From Levilactobacillus senmaizukei DSM 21775 = NBRC 103853 (GTDB lineage: Bacteria > Bacillota > Bacilli > Lactobacillales > Lactobacillaceae), in assembly GCF_001592085.1 (NCBI RefSeq), contig NZ_BCWD01000008.1, positions 1-64,000 of the forward strand: a DNA stretch of 64,000 nucleotides, read 5' to 3'. The notes below the pieces were generated by a model. It did not search any database. It had not been told where the DNA came from and saw only the letters and a program-made list of their open reading frames with translations. Position numbers and translations under genes: made by a program. Shown here piece by piece: positions 43,832 through 54,002 of the stretch; position 1 is the first letter of the stretch; each line of letters begins with the position of its first letter.

Positions 43832-44644
43832 TTATTCAGCTAGTTTTAGGTAGTCCGTCAGATAATTGGCCAACCCATCATGATCATTGTCGAGAGCGGT
43901 CATGTCATTTGCTAGGGCCTTAATCGGGGCGGTAGCATTTTGCATGGCCACGCCCCAGCCGGCATAGTCGATCATCTCGGAGTCGTTGTGCTCATCACCA
44001 AATGCGATGATATTGCGTCGTTGCACGTTGTAATGGTGGGCCAGGAACTCGACTCCGGTGGCCTTTTGAACGCCCTTAACGCCCAATTCAACGACTGAGT
44101 TAGGCCCACCCCAAGGTGCGGCGTCGATTTCATCATCGAAATTGGTGCGCAAGTAATCCAGCAGCCCTTGTTGCTTGGTCCGGTCAACGGCAATGGTGAG
44201 GCTAGTGGGATTATTGTGAAGCGATTTCTGATTAAGGATCTGATTACTTTGAAGTTGAGTAGGGAAGAAACCGACCTCGACGGGTTGATCACGAACAGCG
44301 AGAAAGAGGTCCTTACCTTCGGCGGCAATCATGTGAATGCCAAGCTCCTCACGATGTTGGAGCAGGTCAAAGGCGATCTCGCGATTAAAGGTATATTGAT
44401 ATTCATCTGCGGATTGCTGATGAGGTACGTGACCTAAGCTTCCATTAAAGTTAATCATGGGGCCCGTCAGCTTTAGGTCGTCGTAAAAGTTCGCAGAGAT
44501 CCGGTTAGGTCGCCCGGTGACAATGCTGACGATGTGACCAGCCTCGCGAGCGCGGGTCAGGACACTCTGGGTCTTAGCGGATATTTTGGCTTGAGAGTTG
44601 AGAGTCGTACCATCGAGATCGATGGCAATAAGTTTTCGTTCCAT
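43832..44644 (-). CDS. Cof-type HAD-superfamily phosphatase
   Basis: A 270-residue haloacid dehalogenase-like hydrolase with motif I DLDGTTL (nucleophile Asp9 and acid/base Asp11), motif II VTGRP, and motif IV GDEHNDSEM, in which GDxxND has His in place of the more usual Asn. The C2 cap domain lies in the middle. Cof-type enzymes dephosphorylate sugar phosphates or flavin precursors with broad specificity. Start ATG 44644 has GAGGTG upstream; an in-frame Met 15 codons earlier has no site. Confidence 0.92.
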   Translation of the reverse strand: MERKLIAIDLDGTTLNSQAKISAKTQSVLTRAREAGHIVSIVTGRPNRISANFYDDLKLTGPMINFNGSLGHVPHQQSADEYQYTFNREIAFDLLQHREELGIHMIAAEGKDLFLAVRDQPVEVGFFPTQLQSNQILNQKSLHNNPTSLTIAVDRTKQQGLLDYLRTNFDDEIDAAPWGGPNSVVELGVKGVQKATGVEFLAHHYNVQRRNIIAFGDEHNDSEMIDYAGWGVAMQNATAPIKALANDMTALDNDHDGLANYLTDYLKLAE

Positions 44645-44858
44645 GCGGCGGCACCTCACAATTATTTTTTTGAAAAACGTGTGAATCAATCATCCTAATT
44701 TACCATATTTTCTGAAAATAAGCGACTATTTAATTTGGTCCTAAAGGGTAGAGGAGTCCTTTAGAAACGCGTATAATAAGTCGCGGAAAGTTTTTGTAGG
44801 AAAAGATAATTGTTATATACAAATAATTAGTTGCAACTAACAAAATGGAGCGATGATC

Positions 44859-46223
44859 GTGAATTTACCGCAAGACTTTATAATAAAATATCGGAGCCTG
44901 TTGGGTGATGAGGCCGAGGACTTTTTGGCCAGCTTTGATCAGCCAAGTACAACGGGGTACCGGGTCAATCCGAGTCACCGGAACTTGCCGGCCAGTGTGA
45001 CGGCGGCTAAGTCCGTTCCTTACGAACCCTGGGGACACTTTGGCACGGTTAAGGGGCGCTCACTAATGCATCAGAGTGGTGCCGTCTACAGTCAGGAACC
45101 TAGCGCGATGTTTGTGGGTGCGACCGCCGCCCCGCAACCAGGCGATAAGGTTTTGGACCTCTGTGCGGCGCCCGGTGGTAAGACGACCCACCTTGCTAGC
45201 TATCTGCAAGGACAGGGGCTGTTAGTTACCAATGAAATTAATCGCAAGCGCGTCAAGGTCTTAGCCGAGAACGTGGAACGCTTTGGGATTCGGTCCGCCG
45301 TCATCCTAAATGAGTCGCCAGACCGGTTGAGTCCCATTTTTCCGGATTTCTTTGACAAAGTGTTGGTCGACGCACCGTGTTCCGGTGAGGGCATGTTCCG
45401 TAAGGATCCGGCTGCTATGCAGTATTGGTCCTTAGACTATGTTCAGGAGTGCGCTGACCGACAGCGGGAAATTATGACCGAAGCCGTTAAGATGGTTAAG
45501 CCAGGCGGGCAGTTAATCTATTCAACTTGTACGTTTGCGCCGGAGGAAGACGAACAGATGATGGCCTGGGTACTTAAGACCTTTCCTGATTTTCATCTGG
45601 CCCCAATCACCAAGCTTGGTGGTGTGAGTGATGCCCGGCCCGATTGGGCCGACGGCAATCCGGAATTGGCAAACGGCGCTCGGCTGTTTCCCCAGCGGAT
45701 GGCTGGTGAAGGGCATTTCGTGGCTAAGTTGGTCCGTGATGCGGGTTCGGCAATGACAGTCCGTGGGACTGCCGATCTAGGACAACGTCTGACCAGCGAA
45801 CAGCAGGGGCTGTGGCGCGACTTTGCACAACAGGTCATCGGGCAACAGCCCTTTACCGATCTGGTGACCGTGAAGGATCAACTCTTTGCCGTGCCCGCGG
45901 GACTCCCGGATTTGAAACGGCTACACGTTTTTCGTCCCGGTCTGCACCTGGGAACGTTTAAAAAGAATCGGTTCGAGCCAGCCTATGCTTTAGCATTAGC
46001 CAGCGCTGACTGGGACCTGAAGCGGTCATTGGCGATTGCCGATGATCAATGGCGTGCTTGGGTTCATGGTGAAACCTTTACCCTCGATGAAGCCCCGGCT
46101 AAAGGCTGGTACCGGTTAACCGCCGCCGATCAACCGGTGGGCTTCGGTAAAGTCGTGGGCCAGACGGTGAAAAACTTCTTTCCTAAGGGTCTGCGGTTCA
46201 TGGTTTATGAAACTGATGAGTAA
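44859..46223 (+). CDS. rRNA cytosine-C5 methyltransferase, RsmF type
   Basis: A 454-residue enzyme of the NOL1/NOP2/Sun family. The SAM-binding motif is LDLCAAPGGKTTHLAS. The two cysteines used in catalysis and release are in DAPCSGEGMF and STCTF. After the methyltransferase domain (about 1-300) comes an RsmF-type C-terminal region with a PUA-like part that should help bind rRNA. GTG 44859 was chosen because GGAG lies 8 bases upstream; the ATG at 44853 is only 2 bases from it. A TATAAT at 44772-44777 precedes it, without a clear -35. Confidence 0.92.
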   Translation: MNLPQDFIIKYRSLLGDEAEDFLASFDQPSTTGYRVNPSHRNLPASVTAAKSVPYEPWGHFGTVKGRSLMHQSGAVYSQEPSAMFVGATAAPQPGDKVLDLCAAPGGKTTHLASYLQGQGLLVTNEINRKRVKVLAENVERFGIRSAVILNESPDRLSPIFPDFFDKVLVDAPCSGEGMFRKDPAAMQYWSLDYVQECADRQREIMTEAVKMVKPGGQLIYSTCTFAPEEDEQMMAWVLKTFPDFHLAPITKLGGVSDARPDWADGNPELANGARLFPQRMAGEGHFVAKLVRDAGSAMTVRGTADLGQRLTSEQQGLWRDFAQQVIGQQPFTDLVTVKDQLFAVPAGLPDLKRLHVFRPGLHLGTFKKNRFEPAYALALASADWDLKRSLAIADDQWRAWVHGETFTLDEAPAKGWYRLTAADQPVGFGKVVGQTVKNFFPKGLRFMVYETDE

Positions 46224-46239
46224 TTAAGACCAAAGGAAG

Positions 46240-46274
46240 GCCCACTACCAACGACTATTGGTAGTGGGCTTTTT
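46240..46274. terminator. Bidirectional terminator between rsmF-type gene and fni
   Basis: GCCCACTACCAA and TTGGTAGTGGGC pair perfectly around CGACTA, followed by T5 on the plus strand. Confidence 0.9.
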
Positions 46275-46277
46275 GTA

Positions 46278-47315
46278 TTAGTAAATTAAATGCCGTTGGT
46301 CGCAATAGTTGAGTAAAGTTGGGGAAAGGAGCAACTGTTCTTGTCCAAGACTAGTCAAATCCCGGTGGCCCAGCAGGGTCATAATCCGTTTCAGATCGGT
46401 CTGCCAGTTTGTCAACAGGTGACTAGTTGTGGCCTCGTCGGTTGTCAGCAAGGTATGTAAGATATGACCCGCACTCCCAACCATTTGGGCACCCAATGCC
46501 AAAGCCTTGGCAGCATCTAACGGCTGACGAACCCCGCCAGTCGCAATGACGGCGAGTTCGGGAGTCGTTTGCGTCTCTAACAGTGATTCAACGGTCGATT
46601 GACCCCAGTCGGCCAGGTAGCTGAGCTCTTTGTCCGGCCGCCGGAAGTTTTCGATTCGGGCAAAGTTTGTGCCGCCACGGCCACCCACGTCCACGTATTG
46701 AACCCCAACTGCAATCAGTCTTTCAAGGGTCTCACGTGCCATGCCGAACCCAACTTCCTTCACGATGACGGGAACATCCAGCGCAGAAACGATATTGCCA
46801 ATGTTATCCAGCCAGTGGAAGTCGCGGTCACCTTCAGGCATGACCAACTCCTGTGCCGTATTGACGTGAACCTCGAGTGCATCGGCAGCCAGCATGTTCA
46901 CGGCCGTTTGGGCGGCGGCCACATCATGGTTAGCACCAATGTTGGCAAAAACAATGCCGTTGAGATTATTTTCTCGGAGTGGGGTGAACGTCTTAATGGC
47001 AGCGTCGTCTTTTAAAGCAATGCTTTGGGAACCACTGGCCACAGCCACGCCACTGTCAGCCGCGATCCGACCAAGGGCAGCGTTGATTTTACCGGTACGC
47101 GGGCTGCCACCAGTCATCGCTTCAATCAAAAAGGGATTCGTCAGAGTCAAGGGACCAAATTTCGTGGTCAGACTAACGTCGGCCAGGCCCATTTCGGGCA
47201 GACTCTGATGGACGAATCGTAGTTGGTCAAATTGGCTGTTGGCTTCGGTCGCGTAAAATTTTTCGGCTAAGGAGAAGTGTTCATCCTTACGATGGGCATG
47301 ACGTGAGATTTCCAT
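46278..47315 (-). CDS. fni: Isopentenyl-diphosphate delta-isomerase, type 2
   Basis: FMN- and NADPH-dependent isomerase that converts isopentenyl diphosphate to dimethylallyl diphosphate. The 345 residues begin [20 protein letters not shown], the family N-terminus, with [27 protein letters not shown] and VKEVGFGM, and GGRGGTNFA for FMN phosphate binding. Last gene of the mvaK1-mvaD-mvaK2-fni operon, 10 bases after mvaK2. AAGGAG precedes its ATG. Confidence 0.96.
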   Translation of the reverse strand: MEISRHAHRKDEHFSLAEKFYATEANSQFDQLRFVHQSLPEMGLADVSLTTKFGPLTLTNPFLIEAMTGGSPRTGKINAALGRIAADSGVAVASGSQSIALKDDAAIKTFTPLRENNLNGIVFANIGANHDVAAAQTAVNMLAADALEVHVNTAQELVMPEGDRDFHWLDNIGNIVSALDVPVIVKEVGFGMARETLERLIAVGVQYVDVGGRGGTNFARIENFRRPDKELSYLADWGQSTVESLLETQTTPELAVIATGGVRQPLDAAKALALGAQMVGSAGHILHTLLTTDEATTSHLLTNWQTDLKRIMTLLGHRDLTSLGQEQLLLSPTLLNYCDQRHLIY

Positions 47316-47325
47316 GATGAGCTCC

Positions 47326-48399
47326 TTATTCGATCACGTGATGGACGTTCAACTTTAGTGGCTCGATTCCACGAACCTGCCATTCTTTCAGAAGATGTGC
47401 AAGGTTATTGGCGGCATCAATGATGACAATACCGCAATCACCGCCACCGGCACCGGAAGATTTAGCGGCTCCGCCAACTTGAACGGCGATGTCACACATC
47501 GTCTTCAACAGGGTGGTTTCGATAGTGACGTGGCTGAGCCGGGCTAGTCGATTCAAGAGATCCCGGTTTACTGCGATCTCGTGTTGAATGGCGGCGAGGT
47601 CTTGATTGTGGAAGCCATCAATCATGCGGTGTAAGCAGTCACGACTCTCGTCGAGGAAGGCGTGATATTCTTGACGTTGCGTTGCCTTGAAGATGGCAAC
47701 CTTATCCACGAGGTGTGAGGTGGAGGCGGGGGTTCCCGTCCATCCAATCATTAATTCCAGTGATTCAGGTGGTGTTAAAAGTTCGATCTGTAGACCGGGC
47801 CAGGTCGTGGTTAAGAGGTCGTTCAGGGATAGTTCCCGGCGAGCGGAAGCTAACCAATCGTGATCGAAGGCCTGGTAAGCAATCCAGCCCCCGTAAACGG
47901 AGGCGGCAATGTCTCCCAGTGAGCCGTTTCCTTGAACATCCAAGTGGGCAATCGCCGCCAATTTGAAGAGGCGGTCCTTGGTCATTGGAATATCGTAGAA
48001 CTGGCAGAGCGCCTTGATGGTGGCGACGGTGACGGCAGCGGAAGAACCTAAACCGTATTTTTTGCCGTCGGCACTATCCAGGTCGCTATTTACGTTAAGG
48101 TGATACATTGCTAGGGGCTTACCCAAGACTTGGGCGTATTGCTCCGTGAGTCGGATGGCCGATAGGATGTAATGAAATGGATTATCACGATTGTCAAAAA
48201 CGAGCTCGGTTCCCTGGCGTTGCCAGTAAAGGGAGTTCTCTTGATATTGCTTAGAGGCGATCCGGCCGTAATCTTGGCTGGGGGTGATCGTCACGGTGAC
48301 GAACTGGTTAAGGGCAACGATAATTGCCGGATAACCAGGCTCCACCACCGCATATTCGCCAGCAATATATAGTTTTCCGGGTGCTTGCGCGGAAATCAA
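47326..48399 (-). CDS. mvaK2: Phosphomevalonate kinase
   Basis: GHMP-family kinase making mevalonate 5-diphosphate, 357 residues. The N-terminal strand [13 protein letters not shown] and the phosphate loop [13 protein letters not shown] identify the superfamily; [13 protein letters not shown] is the C-terminal motif that marks phosphomevalonate kinases. The start is TTG at 48399 with GGGA 9 bases upstream. It lies 24 bases after mvaD in the operon. Confidence 0.95.
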   Translation of the reverse strand: MISAQAPGKLYIAGEYAVVEPGYPAIIVALNQFVTVTITPSQDYGRIASKQYQENSLYWQRQGTELVFDNRDNPFHYILSAIRLTEQYAQVLGKPLAMYHLNVNSDLDSADGKKYGLGSSAAVTVATIKALCQFYDIPMTKDRLFKLAAIAHLDVQGNGSLGDIAASVYGGWIAYQAFDHDWLASARRELSLNDLLTTTWPGLQIELLTPPESLELMIGWTGTPASTSHLVDKVAIFKATQRQEYHAFLDESRDCLHRMIDGFHNQDLAAIQHEIAVNRDLLNRLARLSHVTIETTLLKTMCDIAVQVGGAAKSSGAGGGDCGIVIIDAANNLAHLLKEWQVRGIEPLKLNVHHVIE

Positions 48400-48423
48400 A
48401 AAATCAGGTCCCTTCTCGTACGG

Positions 48424-49407
48424 TTAAAATTTAGCTGGTGAGCTCAGAAATTGGATTCCCGGTCCGGGATGAGCCACGATAACATGTTCGGGGCCGAATA
48501 GATCGGCCATGGTTTGCGTAATTTTAGGTAAGTCTGCGGTCTGGCAGAAAATCTTGACGTTAGGTCCCGCATCTAACGTGTAGTAGCAGGCCGTCCCAGC
48601 AGCGCGAAGGTCCTGGACGGCCTGCATGGTTATCAGACTGTCACCATTCAAATAGGTGAAAGGAGGCTGGGCGCTCAAGGTCAGGGCGTGCATGCGCATG
48701 GCATTGCTTTCAAGAATCTCACCCATTTGCTGGAAGTCGTGTTGGGAAATAGCTGGCCGAATGGTAGTCAGGTCGCGAGCCACGACGTCTTTCCAGGCGG
48801 GATAGAAGGGTGAGGTGGTCACGCTGCTCTGCATCCCTTGGCGTGAACTAACCTTTTTCTGATGGGCATTTAAAACCAAGGCCACGACGGCAATCGGCCA
48901 ATCAACTGCCTCATCGATTGGATGGGCAACTGAGGAGGCATCGTCGGTGCCCGCCGTCCATTCGGCAAACCCGCCGAAGATGGACCGGGTAGCGGAACCC
49001 GATCCATGACGGGCCAGGCGAGACAGCTCGGTTCGTGTAAGGTTAAGTCCGGCGGCACGACTGGCAGCACCGGCAAGTGCCGCGAAGGCAGACGCCGAAG
49101 AGGCTAGACCGGCTGCGGTCGGCACGTGATTGGTAGAATTGACCCGGGCAAAGTTACCGGTGGGCCGAACCAGATCCAAGAAGCGCTGCACTTTACCACT
49201 GGCTTGTGACGAAAGCCGTTCGCCGTTCAACGTGACTTCGTCGGCGGTGAGTGTCGGATCAAATTTAACCGTAGTGTCGGTATAAAACTGGTCGAGCGTT
49301 AAGGATAGGCTACTAGTTTGCGGTAACATCCGGTCCGTGTCGGCTTTACCCCAGTATTTAACCAGGGCAATGTTGGTATGTGCGCGTGCGGTGGCGGCAG
49401 GGGTCAT
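48424..49407 (-). CDS. mvaD: Diphosphomevalonate decarboxylase
   Basis: ATP-dependent decarboxylase giving isopentenyl diphosphate, 327 residues. Diagnostic segments are ARAHTNIALVKYWGK near the start, the phosphate loop VPTAAGLASSASAFAAL, and GSGSATRSIFGGFAEW. Its start codon overlaps the mvaK1 stop as TGATG, so the two are translationally coupled. Confidence 0.97.
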   Translation of the reverse strand: MTPAATARAHTNIALVKYWGKADTDRMLPQTSSLSLTLDQFYTDTTVKFDPTLTADEVTLNGERLSSQASGKVQRFLDLVRPTGNFARVNSTNHVPTAAGLASSASAFAALAGAASRAAGLNLTRTELSRLARHGSGSATRSIFGGFAEWTAGTDDASSVAHPIDEAVDWPIAVVALVLNAHQKKVSSRQGMQSSVTTSPFYPAWKDVVARDLTTIRPAISQHDFQQMGEILESNAMRMHALTLSAQPPFTYLNGDSLITMQAVQDLRAAGTACYYTLDAGPNVKIFCQTADLPKITQTMADLFGPEHVIVAHPGPGIQFLSSPAKF

Positions 49408-50357
49408 CAGTGTTCCTCCTCAGTTTCAAAGGCTTCAATCCAGGCTTGGGTCGCGCCGGCATCTGTCAGGGCTTGTTGAACGCGCTGCGTTGTTTCCCAG
49501 TCGGCACACAGGGCAATGAGGCAGCCACCCATGCCACCCCCGGTTAATTTAGCGCCTAAGGCCCCGTTGACACAAGCGACATGGGTCAGTTTGTCTAATT
49601 CCGGCGAGCTAACGCCGAGGCCCTTCAGTTCATGCTGGGCGGCCGTCAGGATGGTTCCTAACCGGTCGAGGTCAGCACTAGCCAGCGTGGACCGGGTTTC
49701 GGTGGTTAAATGTCCCAATGTTTCGATTTGGTCGGTCGTCGTTTGCGGCATGGTCGTCTTGCGCCGCGCGACGGCAGCAACCGCTTTGCCGGTTTGGCCC
49801 TTAACACCGCTGTCCGCGATGACCAGATAACCAGGAAGATTAAAGGGGATCTGTAGGCTCTCGTGACCCGGAATGAACCAGATAGGGTCGTGTGAGCTCA
49901 CGGTTGCGGCATCGATACCACTGGGATGCCCATGGGTAATCTTTTCGGCAATTGCGGCTGTCGTCAGCAGCTGCTCACGATTCAACGGTCGGTCGAAGAA
50001 TTGGTACATGGCCCGTGTGACCGCAACAGCTACCGCGGCCGACGATCCCATCCCCCGTTCGGCTGGTAGGTCACTGGTAATGGTCATTTCAAAGGGCACG
50101 GCAGTTGCGTCAAAACGATTTAACAACGTTTGAATTAATTTGGCGGTACCGGAAAGGTTTTGGCCCATCTCGGTCAGTGGACCGTCGAAGTACCGGCTGT
50201 GCAGTTGCTGACCGGCGTCGGTCTTCGTTAGGGTAACTCGGGTCGTGACGGAGGGTAAGGGCAGGGCAATCGCTGGTTGGTGGTAAACCACGCTATGCTC
50301 ACCGATCAAAATAATTTTGGCATTACTCGTGCCCGTTACCGTTCGTTTCAACGCCAT
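49407..50357 (-). CDS. mvaK1: Mevalonate kinase
   Basis: First gene of the operon; phosphorylates mevalonate. The 316-residue GHMP kinase shows NAKIILIGEHSVVYHQPAIA, the ATP loop PAERGMGSSAAVAVAV, and KLTGGGMGGCLIAL near the C-terminus, which are standard for mevalonate kinases. HMG-CoA synthase and reductase, needed upstream in the pathway, are not in this window. The promoter should lie in the 230-base divergent region shared with dinG; a TATGAT box (minus strand) is about 35 bases upstream but without a convincing -35. Confidence 0.96.
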   Translation of the reverse strand: MALKRTVTGTSNAKIILIGEHSVVYHQPAIALPLPSVTTRVTLTKTDAGQQLHSRYFDGPLTEMGQNLSGTAKLIQTLLNRFDATAVPFEMTITSDLPAERGMGSSAAVAVAVTRAMYQFFDRPLNREQLLTTAAIAEKITHGHPSGIDAATVSSHDPIWFIPGHESLQIPFNLPGYLVIADSGVKGQTGKAVAAVARRKTTMPQTTTDQIETLGHLTTETRSTLASADLDRLGTILTAAQHELKGLGVSSPELDKLTHVACVNGALGAKLTGGGMGGCLIALCADWETTQRVQQALTDAGATQAWIEAFETEEEH

Positions 50358-50463
50358 CCGCTCGCTTTCTTCTGAATTTATCTACCAGAATATCATACTC
50401 TACTGAATACAGTTGCGCTAGTTATGCTAGTTAAAATCCTGGGAAACGGGGCAAAAGTTAACT

Positions 50464-50477
50464 CTTTCTATAGAAAG
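50464..50477. promoter_or_regulatory. 14-base perfect palindrome in the mvaK1/dinG divergent region
   Basis: CTTTCTATAGAAAG lies about 110 bases from both start codons. Its place and symmetry suggest a repressor or activator operator, but the binding protein is unknown. A separate imperfect hairpin, AAAGCC (50485-50490) with GGCTTT (50521-50526), follows it toward dinG. Confidence 0.4.
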
Positions 50478-50588
50478 TTTTGTTAAAGCCGGCACGTCAA
50501 CGTGCGTTGAACGTGGCGCTGGCTTTCTAAGTGGTGTATCATAGTGCCAGTTATAATCGCAAATTGTGCAGAAATTGGTGAATATATT

Positions 50589-53429
50589 ATGGATAAAGAC
50601 ACGGTTTATGCAGTAGTGGATATTGAAACTACTGGAACCAGTGTGACAGATGGCGACCGCATTATCCAAGTCGGGTGCGTCTTCGTCCAGCACAACCAAA
50701 TCATTAATCATTTTGAAACGGATGTGAACCCGCTCCGCGAGATTCCCGCGGCGATCTCACGCTTGACCGGGATCACGAACCAACGGGTTCGTCACGCTCC
50801 GCTCTTTGACGATGTTGCGGGGACGTTGTATAGCCTGTTGACCAACACGGTCTTTGTCGCTCACAACGTCAATTTTGACCTACCGTTTATTAACGCCGAG
50901 TTTTCCCGGGTCGGTTATCCGGAATTAGGGATAGCCGCGGTGGATACGGTGTCCATGGCGCAAATTTTACTGCCCACGGCCACGAGCTTTCGACTCCGTG
51001 ACTTGAGTGGGCTCTTTAACATTGAACACGATAATCCTCATTCTGCGGATAGTGATGCCAGTGCCACGGCCGAACTCTTTATCTTTTTATTCCGACGGCT
51101 TCGCGCGTTGCCAATGATCACGCTGGAACGCATGATTGGCTTACATCCAGAGTTGCCCCGACAGACCGCGGATCTTTTTGGGGTGGCGCAACGGTTAAAT
51201 GAAGCGAAACCGCGAAAGTTACCGGATTACCTCTATATTAAGAACGGGCTAGCGCTACGTAAACCAACGCCCCCAGAACCAGCGACGCTGGCCGAGCCAC
51301 AGAAGTATCCGAAGACCAAGAAGCAAAAGCAACGATTGATGCCGGATAATCTGGAATGGCGGCCCGAACAGGCGAAGATGATGAATTATATTTACAATAA
51401 CTATTCCGCTGCGGACCAACATCCGGTTAAACAGATGATCGTTGAGGCCCCGACCGGGATTGGCAAGAGCCTAGGATACCTGTTGCCCATGGCCTACTTG
51501 GGTCAGATGGGGCGGCCGGTGGTAATCAGTACGGCCACCACCTTATTGCAGGAACAGTTGCTGGATCAATCGGTGCCATTATTAAAACAAATTGTGCCAT
51601 TTACGGTCAATGCGGTTCTGATTAAAGGTAGCCGACATTATTTGGACTTACAACGATTCGCCACCACCTTAAAGTTAACGGAAACCTCGAAGCAGACGCA
51701 GCTACTCAAGCTACGGTTGCTGGTTTGGTTGACCATGACCACAACGGGGGATCTTGATGAACTGCATTTGGCTACGTATCGGGCCCCATACTTTCAAGAA
51801 GTGATTCATGAGGGCACGGTCACCGAGGATAATCCATTCTTCGATGATGACTTTTTGCGGCGCCGGGACCAGCAGATGGCCCAGGCCCAGATTATTATTG
51901 TGAATCACGCCTACCTGAGTGAACACGCCCTGGATTTGGGGGAACGGCTGCAACGACCGTATCTGGTCGTCGACGAAGCCCAACATCTAGCCGACAACAC
52001 CCTGCGGCAACGCCGAACCCAGGTGAAGTTTTCCCAGCTAATCAATGCACTCCATCACGTGCAACGCGATGTTAGCCGTGAAATTGGTCCCAACCTCCTG
52101 TCCCTGTTTGCCGAGGATGGTGAAGCCACGCTTAGTTTGCGGGAAATGCTAGCGATCAGTCAAACATTGGAACATCAATTGAGTCAGTTAGTCGGTCAAC
52201 TTTTCATACGCTTTTTAGCTAATAAACGGTTGCGCAATCACAACCAGATTATTGAAGAATTGATTTCCGTTGAGGATTTACGGCAACAGCTGGATCAGGG
52301 ACAATCGATTCCCGACATCCAAGCGGCGACCGATAATCTCCTGGCGGCCCTGGGCAGTTTGCGGCAACGGTTTGACCAGCAGCAGGACCGCTTTTCGGCC
52401 AATGAACGCTATCTGTTTGAACAGGTCGACACACAGATTCATCAATTTGACGATCAAATGGTTCGCTTACTGACTATTTTAGAACAGGTCAGAGACCACA
52501 AGCCGGCAAGTCTATTCTGGTTGACCATCAATCATATTGGCGATCGCAATAGCTTACAACTGGCAAGTGGCTTACTGGCCACGGAGGGCTTCATGCGCCA
52601 GCACCTCTATGCGGGGTTCCAGCCGGTCTTGTTGACGGGGGCGACATTATTCTCATCTGGGCGGTCACAGTACGTGCTCGACCAGTTTGATTTGGACCGG
52701 GAGGCAACCGTGACCCATCGGATGCGGTCCAGCTTCGACTATGCCAATCAGGCGGAGTTATTAATTGCCAATTCGGGTCCCAACCTGAGTCGCGTGTCAC
52801 CGGATGACTACGTGGATTACTTGGTGGCGGCCATTACCAAGACCGCGGGTGCCGTGAACAAACAAACGCTGGTCCTCTTCAATTCCTTGTCGGTCATCGA
52901 GCGGGTTTACCAGCGCCTGGTGGGTCGGACCGAGTTCGCAAAGCGTGAAATTTTTGCCCAGGGAATCAGCGGCAGCCGAGAACGAATTGCTAAACGGTTT
53001 GCAACTAGCCACGGTGCTATCTTGTTAGGTGCAGCTAGTTTCTGGGAAGGGATCGATCTCCCCGCGGAACAGCTAGAACTACTGATCGTCACCCGGTTGC
53101 CGTTCGACTCGCCTGAGCGCGTCTTCGTCAAGGCCAACTACGACCGCTTGACAGCGGCGGGAAAGAATCCGTTCTACAATGCGGCCCTGCCGGCAGCAAC
53201 CTTGAAGCTGCGTCAGGGAGTGGGCCGCTTAATTCGGACGCCAACCGATCGTGGCGCGATTGTGATTCTCGATCACCGCGTCGTTGAACAACGGTATGGT
53301 CAGAGTATTTTGCGGGCGTTGCCAAGTGACCTGTCGAAGCAGACCGGGAGCATTGACGAGATTGCGACGAGCTTGGTTAAATTTTTCGAAAAAAAGCCGA
53401 ACAAGCCGCAGACGCCTCCTGAAGTCTGA
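50589..53429 (+). CDS. dinG: DinG-family helicase with N-terminal 3'-5' exonuclease domain
   Basis: A 946-residue fusion typical of Firmicutes. The N-terminal DnaQ-like exonuclease (about 1-170) has DIETTG with Asp11 and Glu13, HNVNFDLPF and HSADSDASA. The C-terminal XPD/DinG-like superfamily 2 motor has Walker A EAPTGIGKS near 290 and VVDEAQH. The four Cys of the iron-sulfur cluster of E. coli DinG are absent, as in other Gram-positive members, which behave more as nucleases than helicases. ATG 50589 is preferred because GGTGA lies 6 bases upstream; an earlier frame extension to 50544 lacks a site. First gene of dinG-ypmB-aspB-asnS-dnaD. Confidence 0.94.
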   Translation: MDKDTVYAVVDIETTGTSVTDGDRIIQVGCVFVQHNQIINHFETDVNPLREIPAAISRLTGITNQRVRHAPLFDDVAGTLYSLLTNTVFVAHNVNFDLPFINAEFSRVGYPELGIAAVDTVSMAQILLPTATSFRLRDLSGLFNIEHDNPHSADSDASATAELFIFLFRRLRALPMITLERMIGLHPELPRQTADLFGVAQRLNEAKPRKLPDYLYIKNGLALRKPTPPEPATLAEPQKYPKTKKQKQRLMPDNLEWRPEQAKMMNYIYNNYSAADQHPVKQMIVEAPTGIGKSLGYLLPMAYLGQMGRPVVISTATTLLQEQLLDQSVPLLKQIVPFTVNAVLIKGSRHYLDLQRFATTLKLTETSKQTQLLKLRLLVWLTMTTTGDLDELHLATYRAPYFQEVIHEGTVTEDNPFFDDDFLRRRDQQMAQAQIIIVNHAYLSEHALDLGERLQRPYLVVDEAQHLADNTLRQRRTQVKFSQLINALHHVQRDVSREIGPNLLSLFAEDGEATLSLREMLAISQTLEHQLSQLVGQLFIRFLANKRLRNHNQIIEELISVEDLRQQLDQGQSIPDIQAATDNLLAALGSLRQRFDQQQDRFSANERYLFEQVDTQIHQFDDQMVRLLTILEQVRDHKPASLFWLTINHIGDRNSLQLASGLLATEGFMRQHLYAGFQPVLLTGATLFSSGRSQYVLDQFDLDREATVTHRMRSSFDYANQAELLIANSGPNLSRVSPDDYVDYLVAAITKTAGAVNKQTLVLFNSLSVIERVYQRLVGRTEFAKREIFAQGISGSRERIAKRFATSHGAILLGAASFWEGIDLPAEQLELLIVTRLPFDSPERVFVKANYDRLTAAGKNPFYNAALPAATLKLRQGVGRLIRTPTDRGAIVILDHRVVEQRYGQSILRALPSDLSKQTGSIDEIATSLVKFFEKKPNKPQTPPEV

Positions 53430-53477
53430 TATAATTTAAAGAGATTAAATTTGATAAGGGAGTACGATGGAAAATTG

Positions 53478-53981
53478 ATGAGACAACAATATCAACGGCG
53501 CCAACGACCACACCATTGGGTTCTACTGGGAATCTTAGTGGTCATCCTGGTGCTCTTGTTGAGCGGCGCAATCATTATTCATAAGGCAACCAAGCCGCTA
53601 AGTATCCAGCAGGACAAGGCGGAAACCGTGGCACAGAAGTCCGGACACCTAACCACCACAGACAAGTTCTACTGGACGAATCTGGGCGCAACTTACTATA
53701 CGGTTTCTGGTCAGAATAAAGCCAAGCAAAGTGTCTACGCCATCGTACCGAAGTCTGGTAAGGATGTGACGGTCGTCCAACAGAATGCTGGTATCACGCG
53801 AAATGCGGTGCTAGAAAAAGTCTGGCAACGTAACCCCAAGAAGGTTTTGGGCGCGGCACTGAGCATCTTTAATGGTAAACCGGCTTGGCAGGTTAGCTAC
53901 CTGAATAAGAGCGGCAAACTCTGTTACATTACCTATCAATACAGTAACGGAAAGGTTTTACAGCAAATCTCTAATATCTAG
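53478..53981 (+). CDS. ypmB: YpmB-like DUF5590 membrane protein
   Basis: A single-pass membrane protein of 167 residues: a basic N-terminus (MRQQYQRRQRPHHW), one membrane helix (about 15-36) and a predicted extracellular PepSY-like domain (NLGATYYTVSG, GKPAWQVSYLNKSGKLCYI). The family sits between dinG and an aminotransferase gene in many Firmicutes; its function is not known. The start is uncertain: ATG 53478, TTG 53475 and TTG 53451 are all in frame, and AAGGGAG is 15 bases from ATG 53478, so a longer N-terminus is possible. Confidence 0.82.
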   Translation: MRQQYQRRQRPHHWVLLGILVVILVLLLSGAIIIHKATKPLSIQQDKAETVAQKSGHLTTTDKFYWTNLGATYYTVSGQNKAKQSVYAIVPKSGKDVTVVQQNAGITRNAVLEKVWQRNPKKVLGAALSIFNGKPAWQVSYLNKSGKLCYITYQYSNGKVLQQISNI

Positions 53982-54002
53982 CACAAATTGAGGAGGTCAA
54001 CT

